Part shown: in pieces, positions 17,858-26,879 of the stretch
How the letters are laid out: every line of letters starts with the position of its first letter
How positions within the stretch are numbered: the stretch's first letter is position 1
Assembly (NCBI RefSeq): GCF_025566965.1
Contig: NZ_JAOQJL010000020.1
Coordinates: forward strand, 1-64,000
Source: Blautia_A ammoniilytica
Lineage (GTDB): Bacteria > Bacillota > Clostridia > Lachnospirales > Lachnospiraceae
Direction of reading: 5' to 3'
Length of the DNA stretch: 64,000 bases
The notes under the pieces: generated by a model
Told to the model about the DNA's origin: nothing
Database searches by the model: none
Seen by the model: the letters and a program-made list of their open reading frames with translations, nothing else
Translations under genes and position numbers: made by a program

Positions 17858-19199
17858 TGGAATTAACCCAAGAGAGATGATCCTGGAGATCCTGCTTCAG
17901 ATCGAGGAAGGAGAGCACAGTCATATTGCTATTCGCAGTGCCCTTTCCAAATATCAGTTTCTGCCAAGACAGGAACGGGCCTTTATCACAAGAGTTTGCG
18001 AGGGAACTTTGGAATACAGGATCCAGATTGATTATATTCTGGATTCTTTTTCAAAAGTAACAGTAGACAAAATGAAACCGCCTATCCGGGAAATCCTTCG
18101 CAGCGCCGTATATCAGCTGCGGTATATGGACAGTGTTCCGGATAGTGCAGTATGCAACGAAGCAGTAAAGCTGACCCAGAGAAAAGGCTTTTATAATTTG
18201 AAGCCTTTTGTGAATGGAGTGCTTCGTACCATTGCAAGAGAGATGGATCAGGTGAAATTTCCTTCCAGGGAAGAGAATCTGGTAAGAAGCCTGTCTGTTG
18301 AATATTCCATGCCAGAACAGCTGGTTGAACGCTGGCTGGAGGCTTATGGTGAGGAGACCACAGAGAAGATCCTTAAAGATTTTCTTGAAGAAAAGCCTTT
18401 GACTGTACGCTGCCGTACATATTTGAATTCTCAGGAGGCTATTGTGAAAAGCCTGACTGATCAGGGAGTAAAGGTAGAACCTGCCCCCTATCTGCCTTAT
18501 GCCTGCCATATCTCAGGGTTTGACCATATCCTGGCATTGGATGCATTTATTAACGGGAAGATCCTGGTACAGGATGTAAGTTCCATGCTGGTTGCAGAAG
18601 CAGCTGATCCGCAAAAAGGGGATTATGTGATTGACGTATGTGCTGCACCAGGTGGAAAAAGCCTGCATGTAGGAGATAAGATGGAAGGCTTTGGCACTGT
18701 TGATGCCAGGGATGTGAGTCAGTACAAGGTGAATTTGATCGAAGAAAATATCCGACGCACCAATTCTATTAATGTACAGGCAAAGGTGCAGGATGCTACG
18801 ATTTTCGACCAGGAATCCGAGCTGCTTGCAGATATTGTGCTTGCCGATGTTCCCTGCTCAGGATATGGAGTGATCGGGAAGAAGCCGGATATCAAATATC
18901 GTGTAACACCGCAGAAGCAGGAGGAGATCGTGATTCTTCAACGAACCATCCTTGATCGGGCAGCTAATTATGTGAAGCCCAGAGGTACTTTGATCTTTAG
19001 TACCTGTACCATTGCAAAAGAAGAAAATGAAGAAAATATGATGTGGTTTTTGCAAAACTATCCGTTTAAACTGGAAAGTCTGGATCCATGCCTGCCAGAG
19101 GAGCTGCATTCCGAGACAACAGCACTTGGATATCTTCAGCTTTTACCGGGAGTACATAAGACAGATGGATTCTTTATTGCAAAATTCAGAAGAAAATAA
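17850..19199 (+). CDS. rsmB: 16S rRNA m5C967 methyltransferase
   Basis: A 449-residue RNA methyltransferase. An N-terminal NusB-like domain (about 1-140) precedes a Rossmann SAM domain with CAAPGGKS, the PCSG motif (VPCSGYG) and STCTIAKEENE carrying the catalytic cysteine. I place the start at the GTG at 17850, which has GGAGG eight bases upstream. This makes the gene overlap the preceding protease, implying translational coupling. Confidence 0.94.
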   Translation: MTNGINPREMILEILLQIEEGEHSHIAIRSALSKYQFLPRQERAFITRVCEGTLEYRIQIDYILDSFSKVTVDKMKPPIREILRSAVYQLRYMDSVPDSAVCNEAVKLTQRKGFYNLKPFVNGVLRTIAREMDQVKFPSREENLVRSLSVEYSMPEQLVERWLEAYGEETTEKILKDFLEEKPLTVRCRTYLNSQEAIVKSLTDQGVKVEPAPYLPYACHISGFDHILALDAFINGKILVQDVSSMLVAEAADPQKGDYVIDVCAAPGGKSLHVGDKMEGFGTVDARDVSQYKVNLIEENIRRTNSINVQAKVQDATIFDQESELLADIVLADVPCSGYGVIGKKPDIKYRVTPQKQEEIVILQRTILDRAANYVKPRGTLIFSTCTIAKEENEENMMWFLQNYPFKLESLDPCLPEELHSETTALGYLQLLPGVHKTDGFFIAKFRRK

Positions 19200-19211
19200 A
19201 GGAAAAAGAGT

Positions 19212-20252
19212 ATGACAGACATTAAGTCGATGAGCATAGAGGAGTTAAAGGATCTGATGGTGCAGCTAAAGGAGAAGCCTTTTCGGGCCAAGCAGATCTA
19301 CAGCTGGCTGCATGAGCATCTGATCACGTCCTGGGATGAGGCAGGAAATCTGCCGAAAAGCCTGAAAGAAAAACTGTCTGATTATCCCATAACCGTTTTG
19401 GAAATGGTAGATCAGCAGATTTCGGCCATTGATGGTACCAGGAAATATCTTTTCAGACTGTCCGATGGTAATGTGATCGAGAGTGTGTTGATGAAGTACA
19501 AGCATGGCAATTCAGTATGCATCAGTTCCCAGGTGGGCTGCAAAATGGGGTGCAGGTTCTGTGCTTCTACCATAGGAGGCTGGACCAGAAATCTTCTGCC
19601 TTCAGAGATGCTGGACCAGATTTACCGGATTCAGACAGTGACAGGAGAGCGGGTTTCCAATGTGGTAGTGATGGGAACTGGAGAACCGCTGGATAATTAT
19701 GAGAATCTACTTAGATTTATCCATATTCTTACAGAAGAAGGTGGACTTCATATCAGCCAGAGGAATCTTACCGTTTCCACATGTGGGATTGTTCCCAGAA
19801 TGTATGAATTGGCAGAAGAAAAGCTGCAGATGACTCTTGCCCTGTCACTTCATGCACCGAATGATGAAAAAAGACAGGAACTCATGCCTATAGCCCAACG
19901 CTATACTATGGAACAGGTATTAGATGCCTGCAGGAATTATTTTGAAAAAACAGGCCGAAGGATCACCTTTGAGTACAGTCTGGTTGCCGGAGTGAACGAT
20001 GGGGATGAAGATGCAGCTCAGCTGGCAGGCAGGATCAAGGACATGAACTGCCATGTAAATCTGATTCCTGTTAATCCGGTTAAGGAACGTTCTTATCGGC
20101 GTTCCACCCACCAGGCAGTGGAGAATTTCAAAATAAAACTTGAAAAATATGGAATTAATGTTACTATTAGAAGGGAAATGGGCAGCGACATTGACGGTGC
20201 CTGTGGGCAATTAAGAAAAAGCTATATGGAGAAAACAGAAAGCGAGAAGTAG
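19212..20252 (+). CDS. rlmN: 23S rRNA A2503 / tRNA A37 C2-methyltransferase (radical SAM)
   Basis: A 346-residue radical SAM methyltransferase. CKMGCRFC is the CX3CX2C iron-sulfur motif, GTGEPLDN is the SAM-binding GGE-like motif, and a C-terminal cysteine (DIDGACGQL) matches the methyl-carrying cysteine of RlmN. The absence of a Cfr-specific pattern and the housekeeping position favour RlmN over the resistance enzyme Cfr. It follows rsmB by 12 bp. Confidence 0.95.
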   Translation: MTDIKSMSIEELKDLMVQLKEKPFRAKQIYSWLHEHLITSWDEAGNLPKSLKEKLSDYPITVLEMVDQQISAIDGTRKYLFRLSDGNVIESVLMKYKHGNSVCISSQVGCKMGCRFCASTIGGWTRNLLPSEMLDQIYRIQTVTGERVSNVVVMGTGEPLDNYENLLRFIHILTEEGGLHISQRNLTVSTCGIVPRMYELAEEKLQMTLALSLHAPNDEKRQELMPIAQRYTMEQVLDACRNYFEKTGRRITFEYSLVAGVNDGDEDAAQLAGRIKDMNCHVNLIPVNPVKERSYRRSTHQAVENFKIKLEKYGINVTIRREMGSDIDGACGQLRKSYMEKTESEK

Positions 20253-20253
20253 A

Positions 20254-21000
20254 ATGAGGATATATTCAGCGACTGATGTTGGGCAGAAGCGGAAGATGAA
20301 CCAGGACTATGTGTTTGTTTCCCAGGAGCCGGTCGGAAATCTCCCTAATCTTTTTGCTGTTGCCGATGGCATGGGCGGACACAATGCAGGAGATTATGCA
20401 TCTGCACATGCAGTACAGACTCTGGTGTCCCAGATTCAGGCAGATGCGGATTTTAATCCCATTAAGGTGATCCGTCATGCGATTGAAGCTGCCAATACAG
20501 AAATTATTGATCAGGCGCAGAGAGATGAAGGACTTCGTGGGATGGGGACTACCATGGTAGTTGCCACCATTGTAGGGAATTATGCTTATGTGGCAAATGT
20601 AGGAGACAGCAGACTTTACGTTGTACAGGGACAGATTCGTCAGGTGACAAGAGACCATTCCCTTGTACAGGAGATGGTAAGGCTTGGAGAGATCAATGCA
20701 GAAGAGGCACGCAACCATCCGGATAAGAATATTATCACAAGGGCGCTTGGTGCAGAAAAGACTGTAGATGTTGATTTTTTTGACCTGAAGCTGGAGCCGG
20801 GGAACACGATCCTGATGTGTTCCGATGGTCTGAGCAATATGGTTGAAGATCGTAAGATGGAAGAGATTATAACAAACCCGGATAAGGATATTACCTGGAA
20901 AGGGGATACACTGATACGGGAAGCAAACCAGAATGGCGGCAAGGATAATATTGCAGTTATATTGATAGAACCATTCACGAATGAGGTGGAAACATGTTAA
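20254..21000 (+). CDS. prpC: PP2C-family Ser/Thr protein phosphatase
   Basis: A 248-residue PPM phosphatase. All metal-binding motifs are present: an N-terminal Asp in KRKMNQDY, VADGMGGHNAGD, VGDSRLYV, CSDGLSNM and GGKDNIAV. It should dephosphorylate targets of the adjacent PASTA kinase, including the kinase itself. The stop overlaps the kinase start by 7 bp, so the two are coupled. Confidence 0.95.
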   Translation: MRIYSATDVGQKRKMNQDYVFVSQEPVGNLPNLFAVADGMGGHNAGDYASAHAVQTLVSQIQADADFNPIKVIRHAIEAANTEIIDQAQRDEGLRGMGTTMVVATIVGNYAYVANVGDSRLYVVQGQIRQVTRDHSLVQEMVRLGEINAEEARNHPDKNIITRALGAEKTVDVDFFDLKLEPGNTILMCSDGLSNMVEDRKMEEIITNPDKDITWKGDTLIREANQNGGKDNIAVILIEPFTNEVETC

Positions 21001-23219
21001 AGACAGGTATGATTATAGCAGAACGCTATGAGATAGTAGGAAAAATCGGTACCGGCGGAATGGCGGATGTCTATAAGGCAAAGGATCATAAGCTGAACCG
21101 CTATGTGGGAGTGAAGGTCCTGAAACCGGAATTCCGTGAAGATGCAACCTTTGTTAAAAAGTTCAGAAGTGAAGCTCAGGCAGCAGCAGGGCTTACACAT
21201 CCTAACATTGTAAATGTATTTGATGTTGGGGAAGATGATGGGATATATTATATTGTCATGGAACTGATCGAGGGAATCACTCTGAAAGAGTATATTTCCA
21301 AGAAAGGCAAGCTTTCCGTAAAGGAAGCTACCAGTATTGCTATTCAGGTATCCATGGGACTGGAGGCAGCACACAGTCATGGTGTTGTACACAGGGATGT
21401 TAAGCCTCAGAATATTATGATTTCCACAGATGGAAAGGTAAAGGTTACGGATTTCGGTATTGCACGGGCTGCATCCTCCAATACCATCAGTTCCAATGTG
21501 ATGGGGTCTGTACATTACAGCTCTCCTGAGCAGGTACGTGGTGGATACAGTGATGAGAAAAGTGATATTTATTCACTTGGTATTACCTTGTATGAAATGG
21601 TTACAGGCAGGGTTCCTTTTGACGGGGACACTACAGTTGCCATTGCTATCAAGCATCTTCAGGAGGAAATGGTTCCACCCAGTGTATATACACCGGATCT
21701 TCCCTACAGTCTAGAGCAGATCATCTTCAAATGCACACAGAAGAGTGTAGACCGCCGTTACCAGAAAATGGAAGATGTGATCGCAGACCTGAAGCATTCC
21801 CTGATCGATCCACAGGGGGACTTTGTGAAGCTTACATCTGTGGATAATGATGCCAAAACCGTTGTGATTTCTGACAAAGAGCTTGGTGAGATCAAGCATA
21901 CACCAAAGCAGAAGACAGATATTGAAGAACTGGAAAAAGAGATCAATGAAACAGATTATGATGAGCCGGATGAACCGGTAAGCCGCAGAGAGCGGGAGAG
22001 AGAAAGGGAGCGGGAGCGCGAAAGGGCACGAAGAACGAAGAAACAGAGAAACAGCGGACTGATCATTACGATCCTGGCACTGATTTTTGGCGCAGCCCTT
22101 CTTGTAGTTCTGATCATTTTCATTGGCCGTGCAGCAGGGCTTATTGGCGGCAGCGACAATACAGACCAACAGCAGGAAGCACAGGTTACGGAAGCACCGG
22201 CAGATGAGGGGCAGGTAGCAGTTCCGGATCTGAAAGGCAAGACAGAAGATGAGGCGAAGACTCTTGTTTCTGATCTGCATCTTGGCCTTCAATCTATGGG
22301 AGAAGAAGCATCTACACAGGAAAAGGGACGGATCTCTTCACAGGATCTTGATCCTGGAACAATGGTAGACCAGAATACAACGATTAAATATTATATCAGC
22401 AAGGGTACACAGGATGTAAGTATCCCGGATGTATCCGGTACTACAGGGATTGATGCACAGCAGCAGCTAGAGGATCTGGGACTGGTAGTGCAGGTACAGA
22501 AGGTATACAGTGAAGCAGATGACACAGGAAGCTATCCTCAGGTAGATCCTGGATATTCCATGTATACAGAGCCTTCTTCCGGCACAGATGCTAAGTCCGG
22601 TGACAGTGTGACATTGTATGTGAGCCGTGGACTGGATTTTGGTGACAGTGCAGAAGTTCCGTATGTAGTGGGCATGCAGAAGAATGATGCACTTACAACT
22701 CTTGGTAAGTTTATCGATATTACAATAAATGAGCAGAAGAGCACAGATGTGGCAGCCGGGGAAGTTATTTCACAGGATCCGGTTGGCGGTGAGGCAGCAG
22801 ATCCGGATCAGCCAATGACTATTACCATCAGTACAGGTGACCAGGAACCCGGCGCACAGGCAGATACATCTACAGACAGTGTAGCTTCTGCAGATAACAG
22901 TACATCAGATACTGCATCATCAAACAATGATACAGCCAGCCAGGCGGCAGCTGCAGGGGAAGTATGGAAATGTACACAGAGACTGAATACTCCTACCGGT
23001 TATAATGGCGGCTCTGTCCGTCTGGAACTTGTACAGGAGGTAGGAGGAGTGCCTACTGCTTCCGTGATCGTAGAGGGGCAGAAGATCACTTTCCCATATC
23101 AGCTGGATATTACAGGTGCACCTGGTGTGAGTGAAGGTACGCTTTATCTGTCCGAGGAAGTGGACGGAAGCTATCAGGAACTGGGACATTATCCCATCAC
23201 TTTTGAAAAGGCTGAATAA
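20994..23219 (+). CDS. prkC: PASTA-domain Ser/Thr protein kinase
   Basis: A 741-residue membrane kinase. The cytoplasmic Hanks-type domain (1-270) has IGTGGMADVY, the catalytic HRDVKPQN and the DFG loop. An acidic-to-Arg/Glu-rich juxtamembrane region (about 300-350) leads to one transmembrane helix (about 354-382). Outside are three PASTA repeats (about 405-615) that usually bind muropeptides, then a Ser/Thr/Asp-rich linker and a compact ~85-residue C-terminal domain that I do not recognise. In relatives it controls wall growth, division and spore germination. It overlaps the phosphatase gene and is followed by rsgA after 3 bp. Confidence 0.95.
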   Translation: MLKTGMIIAERYEIVGKIGTGGMADVYKAKDHKLNRYVGVKVLKPEFREDATFVKKFRSEAQAAAGLTHPNIVNVFDVGEDDGIYYIVMELIEGITLKEYISKKGKLSVKEATSIAIQVSMGLEAAHSHGVVHRDVKPQNIMISTDGKVKVTDFGIARAASSNTISSNVMGSVHYSSPEQVRGGYSDEKSDIYSLGITLYEMVTGRVPFDGDTTVAIAIKHLQEEMVPPSVYTPDLPYSLEQIIFKCTQKSVDRRYQKMEDVIADLKHSLIDPQGDFVKLTSVDNDAKTVVISDKELGEIKHTPKQKTDIEELEKEINETDYDEPDEPVSRRERERERERERERARRTKKQRNSGLIITILALIFGAALLVVLIIFIGRAAGLIGGSDNTDQQQEAQVTEAPADEGQVAVPDLKGKTEDEAKTLVSDLHLGLQSMGEEASTQEKGRISSQDLDPGTMVDQNTTIKYYISKGTQDVSIPDVSGTTGIDAQQQLEDLGLVVQVQKVYSEADDTGSYPQVDPGYSMYTEPSSGTDAKSGDSVTLYVSRGLDFGDSAEVPYVVGMQKNDALTTLGKFIDITINEQKSTDVAAGEVISQDPVGGEAADPDQPMTITISTGDQEPGAQADTSTDSVASADNSTSDTASSNNDTASQAAAAGEVWKCTQRLNTPTGYNGGSVRLELVQEVGGVPTASVIVEGQKITFPYQLDITGAPGVSEGTLYLSEEVDGSYQELGHYPITFEKAE

Positions 23220-23222
23220 TCC

Positions 23223-24101
23223 ATGCAGGGAAAGATCATAAAAGGAATTGCAGGCTTTTACTATATTTATGCAGAAGACGGAGAAACCTATGAGTGCAAG
23301 GCTAAAGGAATTTTCCGTAAAGATAACCAGAAGCCTTTGGTAGGGGATGATGTACAAATCAGCATTCTGGATCCTAAGGAAAAGAACGGAAATATAACAG
23401 CGATTCTTCCAAGGAAGAATTCGCTGATACGTCCGGCGGTAGCCAATGTGGATCAGGCAATGGTGATATTTGCCATGGAAAGCCCTAAGCCCAATTTTCT
23501 TCTTCTTGACAGATTTCTGATCATGATGGAGCAGCAGGATGTTCCTTCTGTGATCTGTTTTAACAAAGGAGATCTTGCAGAACCAGAAGAACAGCAAAGA
23601 CTGTGCAGAATTTATGAGGATTGTGGATATCAGGTGATTCCTGCCAGTATCAAAGATGGTATCGGAGTAGATCAGATCCGTAAGGTACTGCAGGATAAGA
23701 CCACTGTTGTGGCCGGGCCGTCAGGAGTTGGAAAGTCTTCACTGACGAACAGGCTTCAGGATGAGATTTGTATGGAGACTGGCGAGATTAGCCGTAAGCT
23801 GAAACGGGGACGTCATACTACCCGACATTCCCAGGTGATTCCTGTAGGAAAGGATACCTTCCTGGTGGATACACCTGGATTTTCTTCTTTATACCTGACT
23901 GATATGGAAGAAGATCAGCTGAAGGATTATTTTCCGGAATTTACCAGGTATGCACAGCAATGCCGTTTTCAGGGATGCCGACATATCCATGAGCCGGACT
24001 GCCAGGTGAAGCAGGCATTGGAGGATCATAAAATCAGCAAGCTGCGATATGAGGATTATTTGGTATTATATCAGGAATTAAAAGACAAACGTAAATATTA
24101 A
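23223..24101 (+). CDS. rsgA: Small ribosomal subunit biogenesis GTPase RsgA
   Basis: A 292-residue circularly permuted GTPase: OB fold (1-70), then G4 (CFNKGDL), G1 (GPSGVGKSS) and G3 (DTPGFSS), and a zinc knuckle with Cys, Cys-x4-His and Cys ligands (CRFQGCRHIHEPDC). HTTRHSQ is the switch I loop. It matures 30S subunits. The reading frame ends in a 30-bp tandem duplication that also copies its last codons and stop. Confidence 0.95.
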   Translation: MQGKIIKGIAGFYYIYAEDGETYECKAKGIFRKDNQKPLVGDDVQISILDPKEKNGNITAILPRKNSLIRPAVANVDQAMVIFAMESPKPNFLLLDRFLIMMEQQDVPSVICFNKGDLAEPEEQQRLCRIYEDCGYQVIPASIKDGIGVDQIRKVLQDKTTVVAGPSGVGKSSLTNRLQDEICMETGEISRKLKRGRHTTRHSQVIPVGKDTFLVDTPGFSSLYLTDMEEDQLKDYFPEFTRYAQQCRFQGCRHIHEPDCQVKQALEDHKISKLRYEDYLVLYQELKDKRKY

Positions 24102-24150
24102 ATGAAATATAAAAATAAGCGTAAATACTAAATGAAATATAAATATTAAG
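24090..24150 (+). repeat. 30-bp tandem duplication over the rsgA stop codon
   Basis: The segment beginning CGTAAATATTAAATGAAATA (24090-24119) is repeated almost exactly at 24120-24150 with three or so differences. Each unit encodes Arg-Lys-Tyr-stop in the rsgA frame, so only the first copy is translated. A shorter third echo (CGGAATATAAGG) follows before rpe. Confidence 0.75.
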
Positions 24151-24177
24151 CGGAATATAAGGAGGATTATTAAAACT

Positions 24178-24849
24178 ATGTATCAGTTGTGTCCGTCTAT
24201 TTTATCTGCGGATTTTAACCGCCTGGGCGAACAGATTAAAATCTTGGAAAACGAGGGAGTAAAATGGCTTCATATTGATGTTATGGACGGCGATTTTGTG
24301 CCAAGTATTTCCTTTGGAATGCCGGTGATCAAATCTATCCGCAAGGAATCCGGTATGTTCTTTGATGTGCATCTGATGGTTACAGAGCCTGGTCGTTATA
24401 TTCAGGATTTTGTAGACTGTGGTGCTGATTCCATTACTGTGCATGCGGAGGCATGTGAGGATTTGGAACGTACCATTGAATTGATCCATGATGCAGGCGT
24501 AAAGGCAGGCATATCTATCAAACCGGCTACTCCGGTAAATGATATCAGCCATATGCTTGAGGATGTTGACATGGTACTTGTTATGACTGTTCAGCCAGGC
24601 TTTGGGGGACAAAAGTATATAGATGAGTGTACAGAGAAGATCCAGGAGCTTAGGGAACTGATCGACCATGAGGGGCTGGATGTGGATATTCAGGTAGACG
24701 GCGGGATCAATGAGGATACCCTTGTAACTGTAATGAAGGCCGGAGCCAATCTTTTTGTGGCAGGCTCCTGGGTGTTCAAGGATGATATTGCAAAGAATGT
24801 AAGAAATATCCAGAATAAGATCCATGAAATAGCAGATACACTGGAATAA
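24178..24849 (+). CDS. rpe: Ribulose-phosphate 3-epimerase
   Basis: A 223-residue TIM-barrel epimerase that interconverts ribulose-5-P and xylulose-5-P in the pentose phosphate pathway. SILSADF, HIDVMDGDFVP (metal His and Asp), DVHLMV, MTVQPGFGGQ and VDGGI are all present and ordered. RBS AAGGAGG precedes the ATG. It sits between rsgA and thiN, the usual Firmicute arrangement. Confidence 0.97.
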   Translation: MYQLCPSILSADFNRLGEQIKILENEGVKWLHIDVMDGDFVPSISFGMPVIKSIRKESGMFFDVHLMVTEPGRYIQDFVDCGADSITVHAEACEDLERTIELIHDAGVKAGISIKPATPVNDISHMLEDVDMVLVMTVQPGFGGQKYIDECTEKIQELRELIDHEGLDVDIQVDGGINEDTLVTVMKAGANLFVAGSWVFKDDIAKNVRNIQNKIHEIADTLE

Positions 24850-24857
24850 GGAAGCAT

Positions 24858-25562
24858 ATGATTGATACAGTAGTAGTGAGCGGGGGCAATATCCAGGTTG
24901 ATTTTGCCCTCGATTTTTTAAAAAAACTGAAAAAAGAAACAAACAGAAAAACATCAACACAGACAAGCACTTCCCATAGTAAAGCTTTGCAGCTGATCGC
25001 AGCAGATAAAGGCCTGGAATTTTTCATAACAGCAGGCATAACGCCAGATCTGATAGTGGGAGATTTTGACAGCCTTTCCTCGGAGGGAAAGATATACATG
25101 GAAAAACTGCCACAGACTTCTATCAGCAGGTTAAAGCCTGAAAAAGATGATTCTGATACACAGTCAGCTGTGAATCTGGCTATTTCTCAGGGAGCAAAGG
25201 ACATTCTGATCCTTGGAGGGACAGGCACCAGGCTGGATCATGTGATGGCCAATCTGGGACTGCTTTTGTCAGGCAAAGAACGGGGTGTGAATATCCGGCT
25301 AGCAGACGTGAATAACTTTATCACCCTTGTGGATAATGGCACAGTTCTTCACAAAGACCGGCAGTATGGGAAGTATGTATCTTTTTTCTCTGTAGGAGGA
25401 GATGTGACCGGACTTACCCTGGAAGGCTTTAAATATCCGCTGCATGATCATCATCTGCGGTTCGCCCAAAGCGGGCTTACTGTTAGCAATGAGATTAAGG
25501 AGCAGGAGGCTAGGATCACCTTTTCCGGGGGCAATTTGCTGATGTTAATGACAAGAGACTGA
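24858..25562 (+). CDS. thiN: Thiamine pyrophosphokinase
   Basis: A 234-residue thiamine diphosphokinase that transfers pyrophosphate from ATP to thiamine. DLIVGDFDS, the LKPEKDDSDTQ catalytic acid cluster and LGGTGTRLDH are characteristic. An additional ~25-residue stretch rich in Lys/Thr/Ser (about 15-40) interrupts the N-terminal region compared with shorter homologues. The function pairs with thiC (42364) in thiamine metabolism, though the genes are far apart. It begins 8 bp after rpe. Confidence 0.93.
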   Translation: MIDTVVVSGGNIQVDFALDFLKKLKKETNRKTSTQTSTSHSKALQLIAADKGLEFFITAGITPDLIVGDFDSLSSEGKIYMEKLPQTSISRLKPEKDDSDTQSAVNLAISQGAKDILILGGTGTRLDHVMANLGLLLSGKERGVNIRLADVNNFITLVDNGTVLHKDRQYGKYVSFFSVGGDVTGLTLEGFKYPLHDHHLRFAQSGLTVSNEIKEQEARITFSGGNLLMLMTRD

Positions 25563-25628
25563 ATTGGGGCTAAATGTGGCGGTTTGCAGGTGAATACCGT
25601 GTAGACTCAAAATCGGATAAAGGTATAC

Positions 25629-25675
25629 AAAAGAGTTCTGGTGTGTTATAATCCAATACGTGTCAGAGCTCTTTT
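25629..25675. promoter_or_regulatory. Long-loop hairpin between thiN and ychF, enclosing TATAAT
   Basis: AAAAGAGTTCTG (25629-25640) and CAGAGCTCTTTT (25664-25675) are complementary at 11 of 12 positions plus one G-U, around a 23-base loop. The loop contains TATAAT (25647-25652), a possible -10 element for ychF, but no good -35 lies 17 bp upstream. It could be the thiN terminator, since the right arm ends in CTTTT, or a palindrome overlapping a promoter. Confidence 0.4.
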
Positions 25676-25770
25676 GCATGAAAATGAGCATGATTATAAC
25701 AAAAGAAGAATATACACAAGATATCTGAAAATACTGTAAATCAATACACTCAAAGGAGATATACATAGAA

Positions 25771-26868
25771 ATGAAATTAGGAATCGTAGGCCTGCCCAAT
25801 GTAGGCAAAAGTACATTGTTTAATTCCCTGACAAAAGCAGGGGCAGAATCAGCTAACTACCCATTCTGCACCATTGACCCCAATGTGGGAGTTGTAACAG
25901 TGCCGGATGAAAGACTGAAGCTTTTAGGAGATTTTTATCATTCCAAGAAGGTAACACCGGCAGTGATCGAATTTGTGGATATAGCAGGCCTTGTAAAAGG
26001 AGCATCCAAAGGAGAGGGACTTGGCAACCAGTTCCTTGCCAATATCCGTGAAGTAGATGCCATTGTACATGTGGTACGCTGCTTTGAAGACTCTAATGTG
26101 ATCCACGTAGATGGAAGTATTGATCCGCTTCGTGACATTGAGACCATCAACCTGGAGCTGATCTTCTCTGATCTGGAGATCCTGGAGCGCAGGATCGCAA
26201 AGGTTACAAAGACTGCACGTATGGATAAAGAAGCAGCTAAGGAACTGGATTTCCTTCAGAAGATCAAGAAGCATCTGGAAGATGGCAAGATGGCCATCAC
26301 TATGGAGCTGGACAATGAGGATGAAGAGGGATGGATGGGTACATACAACCTTCTTACATGGAAGCCTGTGATTTATGCTGCTAACGTGGCTGAGGATGAT
26401 CTGGCAGATGACGGTGAGTCCAATAAATATGTGGCAGAGGTGCGTGAATACGCAAAAGAACAGAACAGTGGAGTATTTGTGATCTGTGCACAGATCGAGG
26501 AAGAGATTTCTGAACTGGATGATGATGAGAAGAAAATGTTCCTGGAAGATCTGGGGCTGAAAGAATCAGGACTTGAGAAGCTTGTCCGTGCAAGCTATCA
26601 TCTCCTTGGCCTGATGAGTTTCCTTACATCCGGAGAGGATGAAACACGTGCATGGACAATTAAGATCGGTACAAAGGCACCTCAGGCAGCAGGAAAGATC
26701 CATTCTGATTTTGAAAGAGGATTTATTAAAGCAGAGGTAGTAAATTATCAGGATCTTCTGGACTGTGGATCTTACGCAGGAGCCAGAGAAAAGGGCCTGG
26801 TTCGCATGGAAGGAAAGGATTACGTTGTGCAGGATGGAGATGTGATCTTATTCAGGTTCAACGTATAA
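25771..26868 (+). CDS. ychF: Redox-regulated ATPase YchF (Obg family)
   Basis: A 365-residue Obg-family P-loop protein. GLPNVGKST is the P-loop, DIAGLVKGASKGEGLGNQFL is the G3/switch region, and a C-terminal TGS domain (about 280-365) ends the protein. The G4 motif is not NKxD, in line with the ATP preference known for YchF/OLA1. It acts on ribosomes and stress responses in relatives. RBS AAGGAG precedes the ATG. Confidence 0.95.
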   Translation: MKLGIVGLPNVGKSTLFNSLTKAGAESANYPFCTIDPNVGVVTVPDERLKLLGDFYHSKKVTPAVIEFVDIAGLVKGASKGEGLGNQFLANIREVDAIVHVVRCFEDSNVIHVDGSIDPLRDIETINLELIFSDLEILERRIAKVTKTARMDKEAAKELDFLQKIKKHLEDGKMAITMELDNEDEEGWMGTYNLLTWKPVIYAANVAEDDLADDGESNKYVAEVREYAKEQNSGVFVICAQIEEEISELDDDEKKMFLEDLGLKESGLEKLVRASYHLLGLMSFLTSGEDETRAWTIKIGTKAPQAAGKIHSDFERGFIKAEVVNYQDLLDCGSYAGAREKGLVRMEGKDYVVQDGDVILFRFNV

Positions 26869-26879
26869 AACGGTGATAT

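Noticed and set aside
21958..22056. Arg/Glu-rich direct repeats in prkC as a mobile or tandem repeat
   Set aside because: GAGAGCGGGAG-type repeats encode the charged juxtamembrane region of the kinase and need no other explanation.
24202..24966. 254-codon reverse frame across rpe and thiN
   Set aside because: It is antisense to two recognised genes and lacks any family pattern.
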